A stretch of DNA of 64,000 nt, from assembly GCA_964036155.1 (NCBI GenBank), contig OZ038423.1, positions 3,239,249-3,303,248 of the forward strand, written 5' to 3'. This stretch comes from Diploscapter coronatus (Eukaryota; Nematoda; Chromadorea; Rhabditida; Rhabditidae). The number at the start of each line of letters is the position of its first letter. Positions within the stretch are counted from its first letter, which is position 1. The position numbers and the translations under genes were made by a program. Below the pieces are notes generated by a model that made no database searches, was not told the origin of the DNA, and saw nothing but the letters and a program-made list of their open reading frames with translations. Shown here piece after piece: positions 50,001 through 60,761 of the stretch.

Positions 50001-51364
50001 TTCATCGTGAAATATTCGTTAAATCATATTTTCCTGAAAATTCCAGAAACAACAAACCAAAAAATCAATTATTATTTTCAAAGAGAACATTCAAGGATTC
50101 TTTGCAAAGATTTTCATAGTGAAATTTGAACAAAAAATCATTATCTTCCAAAAATCTAAAATGAACAAACCGATAATCTGCCCAACGACATTTGCGATGG
50201 CCTGCTTCGGGTGGGTGGTGAGTCTGGAGACTGACGAGGCGCTCTGTGAGGTCGTTGCGGAAACAGAGGGAATCGACTGCTCTCTGCGCTTCTTCCTTGC
50301 GGGAGTCTCGACTGTCAGAGAACGGTTCTACAAATTTTCTAATTTTTAGATTTAAAAAAAATCTATTTTAGTTTGTTTCAAAAAATCGAATATCAAAAGA
50401 ATCAAAATTTGATTCGGCATGTTGTCGTTTGTTCTTTCGTAAAAACGCAAATTTCAGTCAATTTCGAAGAAAGGTGATTCTACTTATCAAAAAAAATAAG
50501 CTAAATTTCAGATAATAAATAAAATTATTGGTTTCTTTCAAGAATTTTCAAAGAACAACCTTGTCTTGAGTGCTCTGATTCTCCTGCTCGTCCTCATCCC
50601 AGACGGGAGTTGTCTGAGGGCGTTTCCTGCTCTTTTTCGCTTTGCCGAGCCGCATCATCTCATGCAGTCGGTTGTTCGCCTCCTCCGAATAGAAATAGTC
50701 CCAAGTTAGCTGAAAAAAGATCAATATTTACATTTTTTTAATTTCTCAAAATTTCCAATTTTTACAGATCTTATCCAGAAAAATGTTTTTAAAACCAGTG
50801 GAATGTTTCAAAATAATTGAAATTTCAAGAAGAGAATCAGGATTTTTAAAATTCTGGCCTGATCCGAGTCGATTTGGTGCGCGGCAATGATGTGTTCGAT
50901 GATCATCCCCTTCGTCGTTCTGCGCACGCCGCACTCCTTGCAGCCAAAAGGCATCCAGTTCAGGTGTGCCTGTTTGAGGTGGTCCTGAAGCGGTTGAATT
51001 TTACAAAATACCATTTTCTAGAGCAATTTCGAACGGTAGTTGCATCGTAGATGTGCCATGCGAAATAGTGAAGGATTGGTTAGGGAAAATATTCTCTTTC
51101 TTCACTATTTCATATGCAACAACTTTTTCATGTTGCTTTTTCCTAGGTTTTCTAAAAATAGATAATTTTCATCTTTCACAAGCAAAATTTGTATCAAGTT
51201 ATTCTATACTAGATTTGAAAAAACATGACACCTTCTAAAGTCTAATAGGAATTTAGAGAACAATTATTTTTCGAATGAGTTTCGACCTCAAGGTCATTTT
51301 TGGACGGTCGCTTGACGTTGCACGCGATGCACGAGTAGATCTTCTCGAATTCGGATGGCTCCAT
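47038..51364 (-). CDS. C2H2 zinc-finger nuclear protein
   Basis: The minus-strand gene has about 12 exons. The N-terminus MEPSEFEKIYSCIACNVKRP continues, across the first splice, into DHLKQAHLNW, forming C-x2-C...H-x4-H. A second finger follows at once (CKECGVRRTTKGMIIEHIIA, then AH). Then come low-complexity acidic and Ser/Thr-rich exons, a basic nuclear-localisation-like segment (ETPARKKRREQ), and very acidic stretches (GEFEDEEEEEGE). A third finger, CKLCGKTFVEK...IPVHVLLHY, and a fourth possible one (CDFLSMSKKKARYHSEAKH) precede a basic C-terminus (HAKRIRPGFTAARKRVNK) ending HAKAK. Layout suggests a transcription or chromatin factor. No orthologue recognised. Several introns hold foldback elements (about 47800-47910, 49571-49655 and 51040-51118). 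The ATG follows acceptor TTTTTCAG by about 15 nt. Confidence 0.75.
49571..49655. repeat. Foldback fragment in zinc-finger gene intron
   Basis: GCCTTCAAAGCCATGCGAAATAGTGTGATAAA...CCCTATTTCACATATATCC matches the left half and centre of the element at 52292-52390. The right arm is altered. Confidence 0.5.
51035..51119. repeat. Foldback in first intron of zinc-finger gene
   Basis: GTTGCATCGTAGATGTGCCATGCGAAATAGTGAAG pairs with CTTCACTATTTCATATGCAAC on the right. The GCGAAATAGTG core is shared with 49571-49655 and 52292-52390. Confidence 0.55.
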
Positions 51365-52291
51365 CGTTTTTTTCTGGTACTGAAAAATGTGAATAATTTT
51401 TCAAATTTGACAAAAATGCTAGAAAATCGAGAAGCAACTGCAAAATTACAAAATGACTATTTTCATAGACGATGACTAAACATCGAATAACTTGATGAAG
51501 GAATACAAAAATTGCATAACTTTCGAATTAGAATTAGCAAAATCGAAACATTTTAGGAGAAATTAGAAAAAGGCGAAAGATAAAACTAAATGAGTAATGA
51601 ATTAATTGATGAAAATGAAGAAGTCGTAAAATGAGCATGAATAAGCGATATTATTCGATGATAACGTGCAAATGATAAATAATGTCATGAAATAAAGAAA
51701 TTTCAGTTTAGAAATGTCAAATTATTGAAATTTCGCTTGAAAATGATAGAATTTAGCGCTAAATCGATTAAATAATGCGAAAATAGACATTTTCTTCAAT
51801 TATTGCTAATGCACAAAATAATAACTAGCGAAAATAATGTTTTGCAATATTGCACTCTTTACATTACTATCACTGCATAACAAATAAAATATGAGAATCT
51901 GAGAATTCTTTCAAAATATCATCAACTTTCATAAAAGAATGACAAAATTATGATGGTTTCGAAATTCGAATGTCAAACAGCAAACTTGTTGGCAAATATT
52001 GTTGAATCAATGGCATAACTTTACGATATTGATCTCGCGCCTAAACTTAGAAAGAATAATTCTCCAAGTTCTAATTTCTTCAAAATTTTAGAAAATGTGA
52101 TATTGAATATCGACAATCACGATTGAACTATAATATGAACCACAAATATTGAATGATCGATATATGAAACTTGAAACACGAATAATAAAATGGAGATTGA
52201 ATGAAATACCCAATTTGCGAAAATAGCAATGTTTGAATGAATAGCCAAATAAGACATGTAATTTCGGATTGAATTGGTCTGACCAGATAAC

Positions 52292-52390
52292 TTGGAAACC
52301 TCAAGTTCTCAAGCCACGCGAAATAGTGTGATAAAGGAATCGCTTTCTCTATCATCGCTCGCTCTATTTCGCATGGCTTGAGGTTTCCAA
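52292..52390. mobile_element. TTGGAAACC-family foldback (MITE-like), intact copy
   Basis: Arms TTGGAAACCTCAAG ... CTTGAGGTTTCCAA with the inner palindrome AAGCCACGCGAAATAG / CTATTTCGCATGGCTT. Relatives occur at 59953-60064, 49571-49655, and in part at 9918-9980. Confidence 0.7.
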
Positions 52391-52916
52391 ATAGCCGTTT
52401 GGTCATTTGATTTGAATTTGACTAAACTAAATAAAACAACAACTGTCCAATCACGGTCAATCGTACGTGTCACTATCGATTGCCTAATGTGTGCACGCAT
52501 AATAGTGTGAGACGATTTTGTGATGGGCCGAATAACAAACGCGATGCATTAGTCACAATATATGCAAGTGCGAGTGACGCGCATGATATTCGATAATATT
52601 GAATAGCGAATATTGCGAATGTATTCAATGTGCGATTCAGGGGAGATGAATTATTTTAGAACAATTTCAAATGCTTGTAGCACTATGAGAATAATTGGCA
52701 TAGAAAGATAAGATTATTCATCCAGTTTAGGCTAGAAAATATTTTGTCATGGCAAAAAAATACCATGAAAATAAGTAAATGTTCATGAACAGTGATGAAT
52801 ATTGAATTTTCTCGACATCAATTACAATTTGAATATCAAAATACATCGATTTTGGGACTAATCTTTTTATTTCCGATCAGCTGAGTGATAATGATGACTG
52901 AAATGGGGGGAGGGCG

Positions 52917-53132
52917 ATGTTCCCGTCCCCGCCCCCTTCGATTTCTTTGAGCAATTATAATCAAAATCCTCATCGTATCAGTTCATTTGACAAAGATGAG
53001 TTCCTAAGAGAGTGCTTTTCTCTACAAAACAATTCATTCGATCATTTCAATCCATTTGGGCATACTATATTTCGACGTTCAACATTATTTAAAAGGGAAG
53101 ATAGTAAGAACACCTCGAAGAAAAAAGATTGA
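52917..53132 (+). CDS. Possible small protein, unrecognised
   Basis: A 71-residue open frame starting MFPSPPPSISLSNYNQN, then a stretch rich in Phe, Asn, Asp and Ser (DEFLRECFSLQNNSF) and a Lys-rich end. An AATAAA lies about 40 bp after the stop. Its composition looks more protein-like than most frames in this AT-rich spacer, but there is no homologue I know and no second line of evidence. Confidence 0.25.
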   Translation: MFPSPPPSISLSNYNQNPHRISSFDKDEFLRECFSLQNNSFDHFNPFGHTIFRRSTLFKREDSKNTSKKKD

Positions 53133-53424
53133 AATCGAGCTTGTGATATCCATCATTTCATTGCCAATGTTTCAAATAAAATCAATGATGTGTGTAACAT
53201 CAGTTGAATTGTTCTAATAAAAATGAAATTGCGTTAAAGATTGATTTGCATGTCAGAAATTAGAATAGCTAAACTTATTAAGTTGTCAATACCCTTTTCC
53301 TACGGTACATTTGCATTATCTTCCCCAAGTTTGCTTAACTGACTAATATTAGCTCGCTTTATAACACATGAAGAAAGCGTTGATAAGCGTCGCTTGAATT
53401 TGAAATCAGCCAAATTCAGTCAAA

Positions 53425-54951
53425 ATGAGTGGTAAACCTATGTCAACTTCGACAAATTCTCTTTCCAAAGTTGTAAGTTGAAATTCAAATTAAGTTTTCC
53501 GTAATGAATTTTTTTTTCAAAATGATGCCATTTTGCAAACGGGAGAACACAAAATCGGTGCGACAGGGTCTCCTCATGCATGATTCCTGTCTAAAAATTA
53601 TTGCAAGGCTTCAACCCATCATAAACTGTTGGGGGATTTGATGAGGATGATCCAAAATGTCGTTTCTTTTACACTTTGAAAATAAATAATTCGTTACTAA
53701 AATGGAACTGATAATTCCAGAAAGGAATTGAAATCTCATTGATTAATAATACGATGAATGAATTAGCCCGAAATATGAATAATTTGCAGATTAGTGGAGA
53801 CAACTCATTCAATAATTCGCATAAAATTTTATTCTATCGTAAGAATTTATGTTTAAAGCTAAGTAAGAGACTTTGAAAAGATTCGTAATAATTTAGTTTA
53901 TTATCGAAATAATCTTAAAGATGAAGGAAGAATAGGCTTGTTCAATTCATCTACCTGCTCAGTAGAAGAGATTGCACAATTCCACAATTGGTATTTTCCA
54001 TATGAAGTAGCAGCTACACAGAATAAAGTAAATTCTTATGTTCGTTATTTTGAATAATTTTTTGGACTCCAGATTCTTGGAATGAACTCATTTAAAAAAT
54101 CGGTTGAAATATATGATTTGAATAGTGGACAAATCTCAAAAGGTCTTATCAACAAATCCATGAATAATTAATTCAAAGAATTTTACAGGTCCAGATCCTC
54201 CTGAATGGCATATTTGTGCATCTATAGCTTATTTCAAAGACAAATTGTATTATTTGGGTGGGTGGGATTCTAAAACAAAGAAAGATACGACTCGAGTTGA
54301 TGTAGGAAGATCGAATGAAAGTCCATGAAATAATTAATTCAGGTTTTAATAGATGAAAAATGGCAAATAGGACCTACATTTCCTCTTTCAATTAATTCTC
54401 TTCAAACAATAATATGCAACGGAATTTTATACGGTCAGATTATAGCATATTCATTATTGTAACGATGGATATTCAGTTATTGATGGTCGTGAAAATAGAA
54501 AGATATATCGATTATCAGACGATGAACGAGAATGGATCGAAATCGGAGAGACTCCAGAAAAACGAGATTCTTTTGGAGTTGCATCACTGAATGGAAGAAT
54601 TTACATAACTGGAGGAGAAAAGTTATTAATTTTCTATGATAAATAGTGTATCATTATATATTTAGTAGTGTTAGTGTATTCAAATCCTGTCTGTGTTTCG
54701 ACCCCTCAGCTCCAGTTGACAGGCGAACTTCTCGAATCGCTGATATGAATTACGCAAGAATGAATCATTCTCTTATTGTCGCGAATGGAAAATTGTATGC
54801 AATCGGAGGAGAGTAAGTTAAGATTTTGCATATCTTTATACGTAATGTTTGTTAACTTAGATTTCGAAACATTTTTAGGGGTTCTTGTAATTCAATCGAA
54901 GAATACGATCCACAAACGAATAAATGGAGAATAGTGGGAAGATTAAAATAA
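53425..54951 (+). CDS. Kelch-repeat protein, single block
   Basis: The first exon encodes MSGKPMSTSTNSLSKV and is followed, after an intron, by an exon beginning KGIEISLINNTMNEL. The rest is one copy of the block found twice in the minus-strand gene at 40674-43012: GRIGLFNSSTCSVEEIAQFH, a KDKLYYLGGW blade, NRKIYRLSDDEREW with NGRIYITGG, CLCFDPSAPVDRRTSRIADM with NGKLYAIGG, and EEYDPQTNKWRIVG before the stop at 54949-54951. Intron positions match the relative. AATAAA overlaps the stop. About four kelch blades are visible, which is few for a closed propeller, so the product might pair with another copy. No BTB domain. Confidence 0.75.
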
Positions 54952-56925
54952 AATAAAGCTTGATTATAATCTCAGATTTAATATTGAAATTTTATTCAAT
55001 AAAATGTGAGACAATAATTTAACTTCAATGCACATGGCACAGACAACCCTCGAGGACGTCCAAAAGTGATGAGGGATAATTGTAACTCAAATAAATATTA
55101 TCTAAAATATTTTATTTCCAACTTTTTTTTTTTTATAAATTAGATTCTCGGATTATACTTTTAGAAGTTACATTATTAAAAAAAGTTATTAAAAATACAT
55201 TTTTTCTATAAGTGAGATTATTCTTTGGGTGAAATTAAAATTTGTTGCGAACTATCATGATACACCATTTTACTTTTTGCAAATATTTAACATATTAAAT
55301 AACGTTGTTTGCTTTCAATATTTATTGAGAGTGATAAAATTGCGATGTAAATAATAAACTACATACTGTAATTATACACGCTCGGAAATATTTAGACTAT
55401 TTGTTTTTCACCCATATGCTATTGACATATTGCAAAAGATTACATGATGAAACATTTTATTGTCTAAATTTTATTATCATTGATGATATGCACGATTGCA
55501 CTTTTAGCGTTTTAATAGAAAAAATTGTGATATTCAAGCTTTAAATCTGCCATAAAAATGATTATTGTCGCTTTTATAAAATAAAAAAAAGCTATTCAAA
55601 ATTTAAAGACAAATGTGATTATAAGATTTCGATAAAAAGATTAAATTTTCACAATTCTTCACTTTACAAAATATACTTAACTGTCATTGGCAGATGCTTG
55701 CAATTTAAAAGAAAAAATACTCTTCAAAATGTATTAATAATCAACTACTTCAGACCCGGGAAGTGACAAATTATGGAGACCAGCGAATACGTCAATCTGC
55801 AATATTTTTTCTGACCTTTCAAAATATTCTCAAATAAATTATGAGCGTGTCGTCATTTAAGATATTTTTGAATAATGATATCAGATTCTTTTATTTTAAT
55901 TTCTATCTCATCATCTATCCCTCAAACATCGAAACTCTCTGGAAAAAAGTTGTTTGGGTAAAAAATAATTTAGACAGTATTTTGTGATATCAAATTGGTG
56001 TTATCCGACTAAAATTTACTGAAGAGAAAAAGTAAAATATTTATTTTTTTTTATAAATCCTAAATTCAACAACTCTTACTTTTGACCCAGTCGTTTTCCC
56101 CACATTTTCCTCATTTCTGCATCCGCAAGTAGTCATCCTCCGACCCTCCCCTCTCCTCCCTTGCCTTCTTTGGAGATACGATCAAATCTGACTGGCCCTG
56201 GCTATCCACTCATCAAACATGGTCAACGCAAACGTGTCGTCCTCATTCGAATAGGTTAGAATGACTCGGGTATTTCATTCAGTACACATATTACCTAAAC
56301 TATTCGCATCAAATATTTTTTTATTTACTCGTTTTAGATAATGCATGATGTGATTAAATTTTTGATTGATAAATACGAATGAGTTGATTCTTGAATTTAC
56401 TAATCCCTCATTATTTACACGATTATGTTCTATATATTCCATACGCATACGCATATTAGCTAAACCGTTCGCAGAAATTATTGACTTTTTATCTTGAATT
56501 TTCCCCTGAATTCAGTATAGAACAATTTTCTAAATAAAAGAACAAGAATAATCTGATATCCTTACATCAGTTCTGTTCAAATCATTGGCCCTCATTAAAA
56601 CGTGGAATTATTGAATAGAGCTTCTAAAACTTCATTTTTAATGCAAACCAGTTGTATTCCAAAACTTCTTTCATATAAATTATTTACCCATTCACGGACC
56701 AGTTTCTTGATTTCTGTATCCCTGAACGACGAGATCTTATCTGATCATGTTTTTCATTAAAATGAAGACCGTTTCGAAAACGATGCGAATTCTTAAAGTT
56801 ATTGAAATTTTACTGTAATAGGTGAATTCTGGTATTGTTTTTCGAATTATCCCCACGATTGAAAATTTCAAATAAAGTCATGTTTTTCATTATTTCAAAA
56901 AATTTCAGAGAACCTATTCTTCAAT
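54952..56925. other. Intergenic region
   Basis: Nearly 2 kb of AT-rich sequence without a recognisable gene or repeat. Confidence 0.5.
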
Positions 56926-59823
56926 ATGCTAAAAGTAGGAAACATTGAAATACTCGCCAAGCGCTCTTTGGCAGGTCAGATTCTGGATGATTCTTTGTTG
57001 CCCATAAATAATAACCCTGCGTTCATAAAGGTTTGGGTGGGGAACGATCATTCAATTAGAAGTTGTAGAGCTCCTTCTGCCTCTCGGTTACGATCGTTCA
57101 AATTGATGGTGTCACTCCGGTTGCTTTCGGAACGATCATCAAGCAGGGGAATAAGCAGGTAAACCACCCATCTGCATCTACTTTACATGACGGAAAAGTG
57201 TCAATTGAGCTTAGGAAAGCTTCATATCTGACTTATTCTGCTAAATCCAACAAGTAAAAGTTTTCCCAACAATTTTGCGGGGTTTTGAGTGACTATGATG
57301 ACTTCATTTCAGGCCTACTGTATGATCGATGAAGCCGACCCTCAGTACGATGGCTTAGTCGTGACCGTGGAAGAGGTGCCTTCTCAGGATGATGAGCAGA
57401 TAATCCTTAAGGTTTATACAATATTATTCAGCATGCTTTTGAGTAGCTGTTATTTTGTTTCAAACATTAATCTTGAAGTTGAGGACGTGTTTGAAATTCG
57501 AATCCAAAATTTGAACATGTCGTTTTTGCAATAGATATCCAAAATATTACAATCAAACACAAATCCGAATTTAGATCAAGACGACCGCCAAACCGAAGGA
57601 CTTTTCCGGCGAGCGACTGTTTACCCAGGCATTCGATAACAGAGACGGAGAGAGGTGAACGGCAAATCCAATTTATAATAATCGCAGAAAAATACTTCAT
57701 TTGCCTATAGATGAATATTTTTAATGAAACATAATGAAAACCTCAAAACATTTGATCAAAAATCTGAATCGTACCAATTATGCGCCTCAAGTTTTATCTG
57801 GCGTAAGACACTTGCTCATGATTTAGAATAGTTACAGATCATTTTGTTAAACGTATTGTTTATAGTTTTGAGCCACTTTTATTTGAAGAAATGTGAAACC
57901 TGTCACGAATCTCAATTTCAACAAACTAGGAGTAAAAATTCATAGATCGCTCCAACAAACTATTCTCGACACGCTCGTGGAGAAGAGCATTGGCATGCAA
58001 GAATGCGTCAACTCGACAGATCCTGGACTCAACAAGAACATCACGATTGACATCAATGCTAGTGATGAGTAGGTTTTCAGCATTTCTGTCCAAAATAAGA
58101 GAAGTTTCTAATCTCCACTCAATCTCAATATCATTTCCATGAAGACTCGAATATGGCTAGCTAGCTAGCTATTGATTTCTTTCCAATTTTGCTTGCAAAA
58201 AAAACTTTGCATAGGTTTGTAAATATGTCAATTGCAAACTTATTATGAAATGCACTAGGACATTGCTTGAACTATATTAGCTCTAAAACTACAATTTTAC
58301 GATTTCTGAAAGCGTTTTTAGCAAGACTTTAAACGCCCGCTTGGCGAAGATCCGAGATGATTGTGGGTTCATCGTCACTGACCGTTATCAGTTCCAGTGT
58401 GTTCAGATTGATAGGTATGGAAGAACGCTGTTCTAACTGAACAAAATATTTCTTTCCATGTGGCAAGAAATTTCTTGAAACATTTGAATAATCTACAAAG
58501 TTAAAGAAAAAGATGCAAGCATTTCTTTGTTTCAGGCACTCCCTGATCGCTCTTGAGGAGAAGCCAGATGAAGACGTGACCTTCGAACGTCTCAACAAGG
58601 ACAATAAAATGGCTCTGATCGACGATTATCTCACCGAAATCTACAGACTGGTCAACAAGGAAATGTTCGCTGCGCTTTGTGATACGAATGGGGTAAGAAC
58701 ATTGATATGGATCTGAGAAGGAAGCTCGAAAAAGACAGTCCGAAAAGAAATAGTATAGGAAATATAGAGAACAGTTTTCTGCCAACTCTATTTTAGCCTT
58801 GGTATGCTGGAATATTACTTCTGAATAGTCATTAGAAATTGTCTAAAGCTTATAATTGAAGTCCATGAGCTTCTACTCTCAAACCTATTCCAGAGAAGAG
58901 CTTCAATTAGTGTAAAGAAATAAGAAAACTGGATTTATTTTAACTTGTTTCTTTGTTTTAGAAGATTACATAATTTCTAACAAAATAGGTTTTGATTTGG
59001 GAAAGGGTAAAAATTCAGTTGAATCATACTTGGCTCTGTGGAAAAGAAGAAAGAATGAAAAATAATAAGAAGACGATATATTTACATGGACACTAAATTG
59101 ATCAAGTTGAGAAATGTTAGACGAATTGCTCATAATGAATCATCTTGTAAATTTGGTCTTGAATTTTTAGAAACTAAAAAGCGAAATGAATTCTTTCACA
59201 CCAATTAGACGGGTTACGATGTCATAATTCTCAGGTAGACGTGATCCTGGCAATGCAAGGAGACATCCCATGCGGAGCCGTACTTACTTTCAAACATAGA
59301 ATTCTGGCTTGTTATGCGGAAAGGGAATGGATTGCTGGGTAAATTTACGTTGACAATAAGTTTCAGAATTTTACAAATTCAAACAAACGAAACTAACCAT
59401 AATGAGCGACTCCTTCCAGCATTCTAACAATTTCATAATATTTGTTTTCCTACCAACTAACCTTCCGAATCGATTCTTGATTATGCTGTTGGTGTGCATT
59501 CAGATGTCTTCTGGCGCAAGCTGCCCACATGATGTCCAGCACTCTCGTTACATTGTTCATTCAGAAAGACTCTTCGGAATTGGTGAAGAGGATTGCCAAA
59601 GTAAATTTATTTAAACTTGATATGTTTCATAAAGCCTCATAAATTTAAAAGACCACGCGTTAATTAATCAAGCTGTTCGTTGTTCGCTGTAAAAACATTA
59701 TCGTTGGAATTTTAGGGAGCCACATCCATCCAACCAGTCTGTCGAATGCATACCGTCAAGAATATTTCCAATATCAAGTGGAGTCAAGTCTTCTGTCCAA
59801 ATCTAGGTTTATCCATTTTCTAA
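56926..59823 (+). CDS. Unrecognised multi-exon protein
   Basis: About ten exons join in phase: 56926-57030, 57069-57159, 57313-57411, 57575 on, then exons near 57945, 58321, 58537, 59236, 59504 and 59716-59823. The product is roughly 310 residues. It starts MLKVGNIEILAKRSLAGQIL and includes SVTIVQIDGVTPVAFGTIIK, DEADPQYDGLVVTVEEVPSQ, LQQTILDTLVEKSIGMQECV, KIRDDCGFIVTDRYQFQCVQ, YLTEIYRLVNKEMFAALCDT and ILAMQGDIPCGAVLTFKHRI, ending CPNLGLSIF. It has no signal peptide, no TM segment and no repeat, so it is probably a soluble intracellular protein. The phase-consistent splicing over ten exons argues that it is real. I do not recognise a family. Confidence 0.65.
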
Positions 59824-60761
59824 GCAAATCTAGCTTCCGAATAACGTCCTATCTTATTTTCCAAGACTATTTGAAATTTTCTGATACATATTTTGGTCGT
59901 TTTTTGCGTCAATAGCTCGCTCCACAGTATTTTTCTGCCTCACATCTTTACTGGCTATTTGGAAACCTAAGCCTTCAAGTCGTTGTGAAATAGTATATGG
60001 TTAGGGAGGGTTTCTTTTCCCATACTATTCGCATGACTTGAGGGCTTGTGGTTTCCAAGTTGCCATTTTCACCTTGACAAGGTATGCATACAATAAGTTT
60101 ATGTTTATTTTTTATTTTTCCAGTTCTAATAATAACATTGTTTATTTGAAAATAAATATCCAACAGATTTTATTTGGTGTTGCCAAAATAAAAGCGAACG
60201 CATTCCATCATTCTAATCCTCCACGTGTGGAGAATACGGCACAAAAATATTATCACGGTTTTGTCCCAAAATAGTAGGCAAGATTTTCTTCGGAGTGACG
60301 AGTTCGAAATTGATAAAGTTGGGCTAGAATAAGATTTTCCCTCAAATTTGGAGAAAAATCCTCTTACCAATTATCGAAGGCTTGGTTTAAGTCTGGATAA
60401 TCATGGTTCAACGGGGGTATTTGTATTGAAATTTTATAAATCTTTCATCCTATGTTGAAGGCTACAAGCTCAAAGTTATCTTAGATATCCAATTTTCACA
60501 GCTCATAGCATAATGACAAGGGATATCTGATCGAAACCTCTTTGAATATAAACTTTCTTTATCAAATACGATTCCATTACAGTAGTATATTATTTATGCA
60601 TCTCTTTTTCATTCGATAATGTCCTTTCCGATGGGAGGAGCTAAGGCTTTATCCCGACCTTATTCGTGCTTATCGTTTCTTTGTGCCTCTCATATTTTCA
60701 TATTCTATTTCGTGCATCCCTTTGATGAGCTTGTGAACGAAGGAGGAATTCTCATTCTAAA
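59824..60761. other. Intergenic region upstream of nematocin gene
   Basis: Contains a TTGGAAACC-family foldback (59953-60064). An open frame at 60619-60810 overlaps the first nematocin exon in another frame and is not a gene. The promoter of the peptide gene should lie here. Confidence 0.5.
59953..60064. mobile_element. TTGGAAACC-family foldback (MITE-like), copy 2
   Basis: Arms GGCTATTTGGAAACC and (reverse complement) GGCAACTTGGAAACC, then AAGCCTTCAAGTC / GACTTGAGGGCTT, with a centre GAAATAGTATATGGTTAGGG ... CATACTATTCGC. It lies between two genes. Confidence 0.7.

Larger units (their letters stand above)
51365..53424. other. Intergenic region between divergent genes
   Basis: AT-rich spacer that must hold the promoters of the zinc-finger gene (leftward) and the Kelch gene (rightward). 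It contains a foldback at 52292-52390 and one possible small open frame at 52917-53132. Otherwise nothing recognised. Confidence 0.5.
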
